Source: CAMTVQ01 sp947085255 (GTDB lineage: Bacteria > Bacteroidota > Bacteroidia > Sphingobacteriales > Sphingobacteriaceae). From it: a DNA stretch of 64,000 nt. A program made the translations under genes and the position numbers. The DNA lies in the NCBI GenBank assembly GCA_947085255.1, contig CAMTVQ010000001.1, positions 248,001 to 312,000 of the forward strand, in the 5' to 3' direction. Of this stretch, positions 8,251 through 16,825 are shown piece by piece; position 1 is the first letter of the stretch; the number at the start of each line of letters is the position of its first letter. The notes under the pieces were generated by a model. It had not been told where the DNA came from, did not search any database, and saw only the letters and a list, made by a program, of their open reading frames with translations.

Positions 8251-10467
8251 TCACCTATTAATAAGTAGTTTTCCTACAGCCAGTCCTACTTTTACAATAT
8301 ACATTCCATTTGGTAATGCGGCTATATTACACGTTGTAGTAGAACTGTCTATTGTTTTAGTCAGCACTATTTTTCCAGCAATATCTGTTATGTATACCTC
8401 TTGTGGGGATGTATAGGGATATACATGCAGGTATATTTCGGCATTTGCGGGGTTGGGGTAAATCTTAATACCTGCAAGTGCTTGTTTTTCAGTTACACCT
8501 GATGGTTCGGCTTGTTTAAAAAAAGAGATACCTCCTCTGTAAGCACCCACAATCAATTCTTTTTCACCATCATTATCTAAATCACTTATGGTAAAACTGA
8601 TGCGTCCACCCATATTTGGGTTAAATGTATCGGTATGTATAAATGCTCCTTGTAGGTTATTATCTACATTATCAAAGCGGTTTATAGTGCCATCTGCTTT
8701 AGTAATGAGCAATTCGGTATCGCCATTGTTGTCAAAATCACCAATCCAAGTAGTGCTATATCCATTTACAGCTACTCCAGCCGATTCTGTTTTCAATCTA
8801 CCCAAACTATCAGTCTGTAATACAAAATTAGGAGTGCTGCTACTGGTGTTTTTGTAGAAAGAAATATTAGTGCTCTTTTCACCTGTAACTATATCCAAAA
8901 TACCATCTTTATCTAAATCGACTAAAACAGGTGTAGCATAAGCACCCACATCAATATTTTGGTACTTAAAAGAAGCCGTTTGCGACGATATGTCAATCGT
9001 ATTGTCCAATCCTGCCGTATTCGTAAAAAGATTCAAAAAACCTTCGCTATCGCCCAGTACCAAATCAGCATCGCCATCGCTATCCATATCGGCAAATGTT
9101 GGGAACAACGCTTTTAAGTTTGTAGTGGAAATTGCTGCAAAATCTCTGGTATTAAGATCAAAAGCAGGTTGGGTAGTTGTGCCTGTGTTTTTGAGATAAG
9201 CTAATTTTCCTGTGTAATTACCATTACCAGCATAATATCCAAAATTACCGATAATGAGGTCTTTCAGCCCATCTGCATTTACATCAACTACGGCAGGGTA
9301 GGCTCCTTCGCCTAAATCGAGCAAGGTGTTTACCAAAAAAGGAGTGCTTTGGTAGGTAAATACAGGGTTTTGCGCCGTACCCGTTTGTAGGTAAACAATA
9401 CAATTAGTAAAATTTTCGGCAGCTGTAGTTACGTTTGGTGCAATAACAATGTCGTTTTTTGCATCATTATTTACATCTAAATAGTATGCTGCCGGAAAAA
9501 TAGCCATGTCTATGGGTTTACTTGCAGGAAACTGGGTATTGATGCTTCCCATATTTGCATCGCTCGTACTGCCTGCATTAGTCAATAAGTACATGGTGCT
9601 GCACCCGATGTCGCCTATTAGGGCATCTATTAAGCCATCTCCAGTAACATCAAATACAGTAAGTGTAGAACCAGCGTGCAAATTGTTTTTTGCAAGTGTA
9701 AGGGTGTCGTTAGTTAGTTTGCCTATACACGCATTTAGTTGTACAGTACAGCTAGTGCCATCTTCTCTAAATTTGCCCCAGCATCTTTGTTCTAATATAA
9801 AATCAAGCGAATCGCGGGTGCCGTATTTTTCTATACTCCGATTTTTGAAATAATATACCGCATCACCATTGCCAGTACCTAGTTCAAACGTCAATATATC
9901 CAAATCACCATCGTTATCGGCATCTATAATAGACGGAATATCGGCACTGCTTACAAATATAGAGCTGCTAAAAGAGGTGTAAAACGATTCGAGTAAAGGA
10001 GTTAATTCTTCAAAACGAAGCTGTGTTGCTGTAGAGGTGTTTAGGTACACCTTTATACCACCAGGAACAGATGTGAAAATATCTTCTTTACCATCAGCAT
10101 TAAAGTCGCGCAATAAACACCACGAGCGTATTGCAGGGAAGTAACGTTCATATTGGGGGGCATACGTATAATCAATAGTATTGGGCGTGCCACCGTTCAG
10201 AAAGGTAAGCGATTTGTTTCCGCTTCTATCAAATACAAAAAGGTCTTTTATGCCGTCGTTATTTAAATCGATTACCGAAAATTGCGGAGCATTTAAGCCG
10301 CCAACCCACGCATTTTGGTAATTTGTAGTGTTTTCTGTTAATGAAATATCATCAAAACGTTCGAAATAGAATTGGGCAGATGCAGGTTGCAAACAACTTA
10401 TGAGTAGGTGTAAAAATGTGCCTTTTATCACCCACAACAAGTTATTTTTTCGTTGTATTTTTGGCAT
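8251..10467 (-). CDS. FG-GAP/VCBS repeat protein with T9SS sorting domain
   Basis: This 738-residue secreted protein has a signal peptide (hydrophobic segment to about residue 31) and about ten DxNxDGxxDL calcium-binding-like motifs. Examples are DLNNDGIKDLFVFD, DADNDGDLDILTF and DVNADGLKDLIIG, which suggest an integrin-like FG-GAP beta-propeller. The last 80 residues start at IKIYPNPANAEIYL and end in LLINR, a type A T9SS sorting domain that targets export and surface attachment. It may act in adhesion or binding; the ligand is unknown. A promoter box ends 4 bases before its ATG. Confidence 0.85.
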   Translation of the reverse strand: MPKIQRKNNLLWVIKGTFLHLLISCLQPASAQFYFERFDDISLTENTTNYQNAWVGGLNAPQFSVIDLNNDGIKDLFVFDRSGNKSLTFLNGGTPNTIDYTYAPQYERYFPAIRSWCLLRDFNADGKEDIFTSVPGGIKVYLNTSTATQLRFEELTPLLESFYTSFSSSIFVSSADIPSIIDADNDGDLDILTFELGTGNGDAVYYFKNRSIEKYGTRDSLDFILEQRCWGKFREDGTSCTVQLNACIGKLTNDTLTLAKNNLHAGSTLTVFDVTGDGLIDALIGDIGCSTMYLLTNAGSTSDANMGSINTQFPASKPIDMAIFPAAYYLDVNNDAKNDIVIAPNVTTAAENFTNCIVYLQTGTAQNPVFTYQSTPFLVNTLLDLGEGAYPAVVDVNADGLKDLIIGNFGYYAGNGNYTGKLAYLKNTGTTTQPAFDLNTRDFAAISTTNLKALFPTFADMDSDGDADLVLGDSEGFLNLFTNTAGLDNTIDISSQTASFKYQNIDVGAYATPVLVDLDKDGILDIVTGEKSTNISFYKNTSSSTPNFVLQTDSLGRLKTESAGVAVNGYSTTWIGDFDNNGDTELLITKADGTINRFDNVDNNLQGAFIHTDTFNPNMGGRISFTISDLDNDGEKELIVGAYRGGISFFKQAEPSGVTEKQALAGIKIYPNPANAEIYLHVYPYTSPQEVYITDIAGKIVLTKTIDSSTTTCNIAALPNGMYIVKVGLAVGKLLINR

Positions 10468-10471
10468 AACA

Positions 10472-10479
10472 CAAATTTA
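10472..10479 (-). promoter_or_regulatory. -7 promoter box for the FG-GAP protein
   Basis: The complement reads TAAATTTG, an exact TAnnTTTG match, ending 4 bases before the ATG at 10467. It implies a leaderless or 1-2-nt-leader mRNA. No clear -33 element is seen. Confidence 0.5.
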
Positions 10480-10487
10480 CATAAAAT

Positions 10488-11051
10488 ATGCGCATTAAGA
10501 TTACGGCTATACTTCTACTAATTTTTGGAAGTGCTTTTGCACAAATAGATTACTCGCAACCTATTGCGTTTGATTTTAAAGACTTGTTTCAAATTACCGA
10601 TTTCGACCTTCGTTCGGATTATCCAGCAAAGCAAAACATACTACTAGTTGCTGCCGCCAAAGAAGAAAAATTTACATCTAAACTAAATGGTACATATTCA
10701 TTTACCATAAACGGGTATGTAGAACAGCTTAAGTTTAAGGAAGGAGTGGCCACTATACCTGTTGATTTTACCAATACGAGTCTTTTTTATATCAAACATG
10801 CCAATAAAAAAGGGGAGGAGATTCAAAAGCTATACTATGCTAAGAAAAATAGTAATGAGGTAACGTTTTTTTATATCCCGTTGTGGGCATTGTTAATTAT
10901 ACCACTCATTATTATTGTAACTATAGCTATTATTCGCAAACTGGTTGTACTGGGAGTACTTGCGTTATTTATTGGCTTCTTGTTAATTAATGGGCTAAAT
11001 ATTAGCACCATTACAGGTATGCTAAAAGATGCTTTTGCGTATTTTTTTTAG
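10488..11051 (+). CDS. Membrane protein of unknown function with signal peptide
   Basis: I do not recognise this 187-residue protein. It starts with a signal peptide (AILLLIFGSAFAQ). A soluble segment of about 110 residues follows, and then two closely spaced membrane helices (about 130-150 and 152-172). The soluble part is probably periplasmic. It is divergent from the FG-GAP gene and its stop overlaps the stop of the convergent TamL-like gene by 4 bases. The C-terminus ends in aromatic residues (DAFAYFF). Confidence 0.55.
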   Translation: MRIKITAILLLIFGSAFAQIDYSQPIAFDFKDLFQITDFDLRSDYPAKQNILLVAAAKEEKFTSKLNGTYSFTINGYVEQLKFKEGVATIPVDFTNTSLFYIKHANKKGEEIQKLYYAKKNSNEVTFFYIPLWALLIIPLIIIVTIAIIRKLVVLGVLALFIGFLLINGLNISTITGMLKDAFAYFF

Positions 11052-13387
11052 AACGGATAACCTATACCAAAGGTGTAATTCACAAAACTGTAATTGTTGG
11101 CTTCTTTAAAAGCTTTATCACTAAATCGTTCTATCACCCAGTCTTCTCCAGCAGCATATACAGGGTCTTTTAGCTTAAGTCCAACGTCAAAACGGAACAG
11201 GAAAAAGGTATAATCTAACCGAATACCTACGCCTGTACCAATAGCCATATCGCTAAACAGTTTGTTCAGTTTTAGTTTTGCACCTGGTAATGGAGGATCA
11301 TTTTTTAGGTACCATACGTTACCTGCGTCTATAAAAGTTGCACCATTTAGTTTGGCACGCAAAAAGCTGCGCAAAATCAAGAAACGGTACTCCACGTTGG
11401 CTTCCAATTTTACATCACCAGTACGGTCGAGTTCAAAGAAGTTGTTTGAAACCAAACTATCTAAAACTGGTTGGTACGAACCTGGACCTAATTGTCGTGT
11501 ACGCCATGCACGTAAACTGTTGGATCCACCTACAAAAAATTGCTTTTCGTAAGGTAATATTTTAGAGTTACCAAAAGCAAATCCCACACCCGGATTAAAG
11601 CGAAAAACGATGGTATTTCTGCCATCAATAATATTGTAAAACCGCAAGTCGAAGTCGGGCCTAACGTATTGATAATAAATAAGATTAAAGACCTTATAGG
11701 TGCCCGTAGTGTCTTTGGGTAGCTGTAACGTATTTCTAAGCAAATGGAGCGTATTGCCTGCTACATCTAAATTTAATCTAAAATATAGGTAATCTTTTAG
11801 CGGTCGTTTAGGGTCTTGTTGGTTTTCGGTATAGCGGTATTGGCTGCCCAACGAAAAATAGGGGATAAAGCTGCGCAATAAATAAAAATTACCCTGCTCG
11901 CTTAATGTTTGTGTTAAGGTGCTGGATAAAGCAGAATTTACAATGTTAATATCTACAAGCTTAATGTAATGACTACGGGTACGCGTGTCACGCCATTCGT
12001 AACCATAAGCAGTATTTACAGATCTTCTAAAGAAAAAATCTTCTCGTTTTTCGAATCCATAATTGAATGAAACAAAAGTACGAGGGTTTGCCAATCGGTA
12101 ATTTGGTTGTAACGCAGGAATAATCAATTTTGGGAAATACAAATTACTGTAGATGGAAATTTGTCTACGAGAAATTAATGTTACATCACGTGTTTCAAAT
12201 AATGCTCGTTGTGTTTCAAAGCCGCCCTTTACCCCCAATTCAAAAAGCTCGGCACCTTTAAAGGCATTTTTATCACTAAAACCTATGCTTCCGTTGGCTC
12301 CCAAGTTTCCAGAGTTAAGTGTACCCTCAATTTCTGGACGAATGGTATATTGTTTAGTAGGAGTAAGGGCAATAAACGTATTTAAAACCTTGTTTAGGGT
12401 ATCTTCTGAAAAGCTAATGTTCGAAAACTTAAACACCCCCAGCTCTCCTAATCTATTATAGGTTACATCTACATTACGTTGTGCGTAAACATCTCCCTTT
12501 TTCACAAAAAGAAATTTGTTAAACGTTTTCATATTAAACTGCTCGTAAGGGTCTATGTAATTAAAATTATCATTTTTCAAGGTATCCTTGGTAGGTGTTT
12601 TTGTAGTATAAATATTGGTATTATTTATCTTGATGCTTATGTCTCCAATGGTGTACAGTTGATTCGGCATATCTTCTGGATTACCAATTCTTAAATCAAT
12701 ATTAAGGGCATTTTTCTGTAAATTGGTATCAATGTTATAGGTAACATATTGCCTCAAAAATTTATAGTAGCCATTGTTGCGCATCAAAGCATAAATGCGC
12801 TCTTGCTCGGCTTTCATTTTTTTTTCAGAGTAGTTATCTCCTTCTTTGAGTAGGGTCTCTGTTGGGGCATTTTTATAGATTTTATACACGTTCGTATCGG
12901 TAATATCATACGAAATACTATCGATTACGTAAGGAATATTACGAATAACGTTGTAGGTAACGGTTGCTTTTTTGCGCTTAATGCGGGTATCAACTGTTAC
13001 CTTATTTTTAAAGTATCCATCATTAAATAAATACTGACTTATTTGTTGTGCCGAAAATTTACTTAATGCAGAATCGGTAATTACAGGTGCTTCTCCAATA
13101 TTGTTTTTTATACGTTCCTTGTACTTTGTTTGCTTGCCCGTATTGGCCAAATTATACAGATATAAGTTTACCCTAAAGAAGAAAAAGAACTTGCGGTTAG
13201 GTTTTTGGCGCACATAGCTGTATAGTTCATCTTTTTGGGTGCTATTTTTTGTACCTGTTATTTTTACTTTTTTTACCAGTGATTGATTTGGACCCAAATG
13301 CTGTGTAGAACACGAAGTCCATAGCAAACAAGCAAGTAAAATGCCTATTATTGTACCAAAAGAATAGCGAAATGCTTTCAAAATCAC
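11048..13387 (-). CDS. BamA/TamA-family outer-membrane protein, TamL-like lipoprotein
   Basis: This 779-residue Omp85-family protein has a signal peptide with lipobox LLWTSC. The LGPNQSLVKKVKITG segment that follows is typical of Bacteroidota TamL-like proteins. Polypeptide-transport-associated (POTRA)-like segments occupy roughly 40-320, and a C-terminal beta-barrel ends in Tyr-Pro-Phe. The barrel contains the conserved FVGGSNSLRAWRTRQLGPG (lid-loop RxWR-like motif). It probably assembles outer-membrane or surface proteins with a TamB partner that is not in this window. The start is GTG (13387), or TTG two codons later; in-frame stops lie just upstream. It overlaps the divergent methyltransferase start by 16 bases. 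Confidence 0.88.
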   Translation of the reverse strand: MILKAFRYSFGTIIGILLACLLWTSCSTQHLGPNQSLVKKVKITGTKNSTQKDELYSYVRQKPNRKFFFFFRVNLYLYNLANTGKQTKYKERIKNNIGEAPVITDSALSKFSAQQISQYLFNDGYFKNKVTVDTRIKRKKATVTYNVIRNIPYVIDSISYDITDTNVYKIYKNAPTETLLKEGDNYSEKKMKAEQERIYALMRNNGYYKFLRQYVTYNIDTNLQKNALNIDLRIGNPEDMPNQLYTIGDISIKINNTNIYTTKTPTKDTLKNDNFNYIDPYEQFNMKTFNKFLFVKKGDVYAQRNVDVTYNRLGELGVFKFSNISFSEDTLNKVLNTFIALTPTKQYTIRPEIEGTLNSGNLGANGSIGFSDKNAFKGAELFELGVKGGFETQRALFETRDVTLISRRQISIYSNLYFPKLIIPALQPNYRLANPRTFVSFNYGFEKREDFFFRRSVNTAYGYEWRDTRTRSHYIKLVDINIVNSALSSTLTQTLSEQGNFYLLRSFIPYFSLGSQYRYTENQQDPKRPLKDYLYFRLNLDVAGNTLHLLRNTLQLPKDTTGTYKVFNLIYYQYVRPDFDLRFYNIIDGRNTIVFRFNPGVGFAFGNSKILPYEKQFFVGGSNSLRAWRTRQLGPGSYQPVLDSLVSNNFFELDRTGDVKLEANVEYRFLILRSFLRAKLNGATFIDAGNVWYLKNDPPLPGAKLKLNKLFSDMAIGTGVGIRLDYTFFLFRFDVGLKLKDPVYAAGEDWVIERFSDKAFKEANNYSFVNYTFGIGYPF

Positions 13388-14148
13388 AAATTAGTTTTAT
13401 TCGGTCGTTGCAGCAAAAAAAACAGCGCAATGAGCATAAATTATTTATTGCCGAAGGAGTAAAGGTAGTAGAAGAACTCTTACAATCTAACTTTACTATT
13501 CAGGCAGTGTACTATACGGGTGTTTTGCCAGAAAATATCCAGCAATTGGCTGCAAAAGTATTGAAAAATGACCAAATCAGCGAGGTAAGTAGTACCGATA
13601 TGGAACGTATTTCGGCATTTAATACCGCATCTGCTGTATTATTACTGGTAGAAATACCACAAGAAAATGATTTAGCCTATTTCTATACAAATTTTGATGA
13701 GTTGGTACTGGTAATAGATGAAGTAAAAGACCCAGGAAATTTAGGTACGATCATCCGCCTTGCCGATTGGTTTGGCATCAAAAATCTTGTTTGCTCTCCT
13801 AATACAGTAGATTTATATAACCCCAAAACGATACAAGCTACTATGGGTTCTATTGGTAGGGTAAATGTGGTATACACCGAATTAGAAACATTATTGAGCA
13901 AAAAGCAGGCAAACGTACCTGTATATGGTGCATTATTAGAAGGGGATAATGTATACAAACAAGAACTACACCCAAAAGGATACCTTTTAATGGGTAGCGA
14001 ATCGCATGGAATATCTCCAGTACTGTGGGGCTATATTACAAAAGCAATTCATATTCCAGCAGTGGGCAAAGCCGAATCGCTGAATGTTGCCTTGGCCACG
14101 GCAATTATATGTAGCGAGTTTATGCGAACTAATTTAGCATTAAAATAA
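13372..14148 (+). CDS. TrmH-family (SpoU) RNA 2'-O-methyltransferase
   Basis: A 258-residue SPOUT methyltransferase that methylates ribose in tRNA or rRNA. The N-terminal substrate-binding domain begins QISFIRSLQQKKQRNEHKLF. The knotted C-terminal domain has motif 1 DEVKDPGNLGTIIRLADWF, motif 2 LLMGSESHGIS and motif 3 HIPAVGKAESLNVALATAI. ATG at 13372 is preferred over the in-frame start at 13351, which lies further inside the divergent tamL-like gene. The target nucleotide cannot be deduced. Confidence 0.88.
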   Translation: MLSKSQISFIRSLQQKKQRNEHKLFIAEGVKVVEELLQSNFTIQAVYYTGVLPENIQQLAAKVLKNDQISEVSSTDMERISAFNTASAVLLLVEIPQENDLAYFYTNFDELVLVIDEVKDPGNLGTIIRLADWFGIKNLVCSPNTVDLYNPKTIQATMGSIGRVNVVYTELETLLSKKQANVPVYGALLEGDNVYKQELHPKGYLLMGSESHGISPVLWGYITKAIHIPAVGKAESLNVALATAIICSEFMRTNLALK

Positions 14149-14179
14149 ATTTTTATTACCATAACTTGTAAATAATTAC

Positions 14180-14187
14180 TAATTTTG
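14180..14187 (+). promoter_or_regulatory. -7 promoter box for tRNA-Cys
   Basis: TAATTTTG matches TAnnTTTG and ends 18 bases before the mature tRNA 5' end, a plausible distance for a short 5' leader. Confidence 0.5.
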
Positions 14188-14205
14188 CCATCCTTAAATA
14201 ATACT

Positions 14206-14276
14206 GGTCGGGTGGCCGAGTGGCTAGGCTCAGCTCTGCAAAAGCTGCTACAGCGGTTCGAATCCGCTCCCGACCT
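14206..14276 (+). tRNA. tRNA-Cys (anticodon GCA)
   Basis: A 71-base cloverleaf. The acceptor arms GGTCGGG (14206-14212) and CCCGACC (14269-14275) pair perfectly, with a U discriminator as expected for tRNA-Cys. The anticodon stem CAGCT/AGCTG encloses the loop CTGCAAA with GCA at 14238-14240. The T arm contains GGTTCGAATCC. No CCA is encoded, so it is added after transcription. Confidence 0.97.
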
Positions 14277-14313
14277 CTAAAGGATAAACATTTAAAAAAT
14301 AAAACTTACTAAG

Positions 14314-14499
14314 ATGGGCGTTACTCGTTTAAAAAGAAAAGATCGCATGAATAAAACAGTTTCACGTTTGTGGAACCAAATGATCAAAAAAAATACAGAT
14401 AAATCTATCGGTAGCAGAGCTGCAACTCCTACCAATATTGATAAGCAGAAAAAAGCAAATAATGTAATTATTGCTAAAATTAAAGCTGCTTTAGCATAG
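14314..14499 (+). CDS. Small basic conserved protein (61 aa, unknown role)
   Basis: This strongly basic protein starts MGVTRLKRKDRMNKTVSRLW and is rich in Lys, Arg, Asn and Ala. Short basic proteins with a very similar N-terminus occur in Bacteroidota (from memory). The size and charge suggest RNA or ribosome binding, but it is not a match to ribosomal protein S20 or any other named ribosomal protein. It sits 37 bases downstream of tRNA-Cys and may be co-transcribed with it. A strong terminator follows. Confidence 0.7.
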   Translation: MGVTRLKRKDRMNKTVSRLWNQMIKKNTDKSIGSRAATPTNIDKQKKANNVIIAKIKAALA

Positions 14500-14521
14500 T
14501 TTTTAAACCTATTTATTTTGA

Positions 14522-14558
14522 AAAAATAGTCACCAGCCTAAGGCTGGTGACTATTTTT
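14522..14558 (+). terminator. Rho-independent terminator
   Basis: A 17-bp perfect stem (14522-14538 with 14542-14558) has a 3-base loop, a GC-rich core GTCACCAGCC and a terminal T-run. It ends the tRNA-Cys/small basic protein transcript. Confidence 0.93.
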
Positions 14559-14670
14559 GTTTTGTACCAATACTTAAACGAACAATTGCAGTAAGAATTT
14601 GAATATAATCTTGATTATAAGTTAATATTTAGTTTACTTTAGCGATTAATAAATCCCCCTATTTATTGCT

Positions 14671-16728
14671 ATGAAGTATAAAAAACACACATTACTACCC
14701 TTACTGGTTATTTTTTTTAGCGCATTATGTATAAATAATGCTTATTCTCAAGAAATCCCATATAAAATAAACTACCAAGCGGTTATTAAGAGCAAAGACA
14801 ATGTGCCATTATCTGTTAAAAAAGTAGATATAACGGTATCAATATATGAGCAGGGTGGTGGTACGGGCATTAGTTATGAGGAAGTTCATAAAATTGTTAC
14901 TAATACGTTTGGTTTAGTAAATTTTGCTATTGGAGATGGAACTCCCAGTTCTACAGTAAAATTGGAAGATTTGGCATTCGATAAAAAAAAGTACTTTATC
15001 ACCGTTTCGTATAAAATAGGTTCAGAAACAACCGTACTCGGTTCTGGGCCACTTAATGCTGTTCCGTATGCGTTTTATGCAGCACGCGCATTTTTAGCAG
15101 ATACTGCTGTTAATATTGATATTAAAAAAAGCAATGTACGCGATGTAATAAAAGACATATTACAAACAGAGCCGAATTTAAAAGGATCAACAGGAAAAAC
15201 GGGTACTATTGGTAGCACAGGTGCCACAGGCAATAGTGGACGTACAGGAACCACTGGCTTTACGGGAGCAACTTCCCCAACTGGAGCCAAGGGAAATACA
15301 GGTAATTCTGGACAAACGGGTAATACGGCAGTTACGGGTATTACAGGCAATACAGGTATTACCAGTCCTACTGGAGACAGAGGTAACTCTGGAAATTCTG
15401 GGCAAACAGGCAATACATCAAATACAGGAACAACTGGTTTTACGGCAAATTCGGGCAATACAGGTATTACGGGCTATACAGGCGGCACTGGAGCAACAGG
15501 AGCAACTGCCAATACAGGTATTACGGGTATTACCAGTCCAACAGGGAGCATAGGAAATACAGGCAATACAGGCATTACGGGTAAAACAGGATTTACGGCA
15601 AATACAGGCTCAACAAGCAATACTGGCGCTACAGGCTCAACAAGCAATACTGGCGCTACAGGCTCAACAAGCAATACTGGATTTACAGGTACAACAGCTG
15701 TTACAGGCACAACAGGTACTACAGCTAACTCTGGTAATACAGGTATTACTAGCCCAAGTGGGCAAACGGGTAATACTTCTATAACGGGTACTACAGGTAT
15801 AACTGGAGCTAGCACAAATACGGGCAATACTGGAAATACAGGTGCTAGTGGGCAAACCGGCAATACTGCTATAACAGGTGCTACTGGTATTACTGGATCT
15901 AGTACCAATACTGGAAATACCGGAAATACCGGAAATACCGGACAAACAGGTAATACTGCTATGACAGGTGTTACAGGCTCAACCACCAATACAGGCAATA
16001 CAGGTATTACAGGTGCTACCACTCCAACAGGTGGTACTGGAAGCACTAGTAATACAGGCTTTACAGGTACTACAGGTGCAACAGGTGCTACCTCGTTTAC
16101 GGGTACGAGTGGTACAACGGGCGCTACTTCAACAACAGGTGCTACAGGTTATACTGCCAACTCGGGTAATACGGGTATTACGGGTGCTACTACGCCAACA
16201 GGTAGTACGGGTAGAACGGGTGCGACAGGTGCGACAGGTTATACTGCCAACTCGGGTAATACGGGTATTACTGGACTTACAGGTAGTACAAGTATAACGG
16301 GTGCTACTGGACCGACTGGAGTGACTAAAACTATTTTAGGCCCTTATATATCATTTGATGCAGCTGCAGCCGCAAGTTCAGTTTGGGTTTTTTATTTAAA
16401 TGATGATGACTTAAACGGAAGATCAATACAAGATATTGTGATGCCTGACAATGGAACGGTATTGGGTATTAGTGTAATGCTACAAACAGTAGTTGCTGCT
16501 GGAGCAGGAAAACAAGTTACATTTAATGTTTTTAAAAATACATCCACTAATGTTGGAACTTTCGTGTTAGACTTATCAGCAGGTGGAAAAGATTCTGGTT
16601 TTATGCTATTTTCAAGTCCTCAAACTTTTGTGGCTGGAGATAAGTTAAGAGTTTCAGCAACAGTAGGAGGTACAGCTTTAGCTGGAGGTGCAAGAGATGT
16701 TATGGTACAAGTTTTAGTGGGGCTATAG
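14671..16728 (+). CDS. Collagen-like repeat surface protein
   Basis: This 685-residue protein has a signal peptide (LLPLLVIFFSALCINNAYSQ). A Bacteroidota N-terminal head of about 130 residues starts YKINYQAVIKSKDNVPL and ends VPYAFYAARAF. Residues about 171-552 are a collagen-like stalk of three-residue repeats, mostly GxT, for example TGATGNTG. A globular C-terminal head of about 130 residues follows, from ILGPYISFDAAAAAS to VQVLVGL. The architecture resembles trimeric spike or filament proteins. Glycine is often replaced by Ala or Ser, while Thr is the most constant position. Expansion by DNA repeat slippage is evident. A near-match promoter TACTTTAG lies about 35 bases upstream. Confidence 0.82.
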   Translation: MKYKKHTLLPLLVIFFSALCINNAYSQEIPYKINYQAVIKSKDNVPLSVKKVDITVSIYEQGGGTGISYEEVHKIVTNTFGLVNFAIGDGTPSSTVKLEDLAFDKKKYFITVSYKIGSETTVLGSGPLNAVPYAFYAARAFLADTAVNIDIKKSNVRDVIKDILQTEPNLKGSTGKTGTIGSTGATGNSGRTGTTGFTGATSPTGAKGNTGNSGQTGNTAVTGITGNTGITSPTGDRGNSGNSGQTGNTSNTGTTGFTANSGNTGITGYTGGTGATGATANTGITGITSPTGSIGNTGNTGITGKTGFTANTGSTSNTGATGSTSNTGATGSTSNTGFTGTTAVTGTTGTTANSGNTGITSPSGQTGNTSITGTTGITGASTNTGNTGNTGASGQTGNTAITGATGITGSSTNTGNTGNTGNTGQTGNTAMTGVTGSTTNTGNTGITGATTPTGGTGSTSNTGFTGTTGATGATSFTGTSGTTGATSTTGATGYTANSGNTGITGATTPTGSTGRTGATGATGYTANSGNTGITGLTGSTSITGATGPTGVTKTILGPYISFDAAAAASSVWVFYLNDDDLNGRSIQDIVMPDNGTVLGISVMLQTVVAAGAGKQVTFNVFKNTSTNVGTFVLDLSAGGKDSGFMLFSSPQTFVAGDKLRVSATVGGTALAGGARDVMVQVLVGL
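15180..16326 (+). repeat. Collagen-like coding repeat with internal minisatellites
   Basis: The stalk DNA is a 9-base-periodic sequence built on variants of ACAGGnnnn. It includes a 27-bp unit repeated in tandem from 15607 (two full copies, plus a third that diverges after about 20 bases). A 9-bp unit GGAAATACC is tandem from about 15912. A perfect 37-bp duplication occurs at 16144-16180 and 16234-16270. Such repeats are prone to length change. Confidence 0.9.
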
Positions 16729-16760
16729 TAAAAAAATATTAATTCTACATACTCAGAGCT

Positions 16761-16825
16761 CCCGCAGCGTCCTGCTTGTGGAAATGTAAACTGAAAGGAC
16801 TACAAGCCAACAGGCTTGCGGTAGC
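16761..16825. repeat. REP-like GC-rich palindrome pair upstream of the RAYT gene
   Basis: Two related, inversely oriented GC-rich segments lie at 16761-16781 (core CCGCAGCGTCCTGCTTGTGG) and about 16802-16825 (core ACAAGCCAACAGGCTTGCGG). They resemble the dispersed elements at 41258-41275, 42655-42679 and 42775-42799. Confidence 0.6.

Noticed and set aside
13351..13371. Upstream start for the TrmH-family protein
   Set aside because: It would lie deeper in the divergent TamL-like gene and adds seven residues absent from the usual N-terminus.
14314..14499. Ribosomal protein S20 as identity of the small basic protein
   Set aside because: It is shorter than S20 and lacks its conserved helices; only charge and size are similar.
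15075..16046. Long antisense frames across the collagen-like stalk, rich in PVxPV repeats
   Set aside because: They are shadows of the 9-base repeat on the other strand; there is no start context, signal or family match.
15180..16326. CRISPR array
   Set aside because: The repeats are coding, 9-base periodic and without unique spacers; no cas genes are present.
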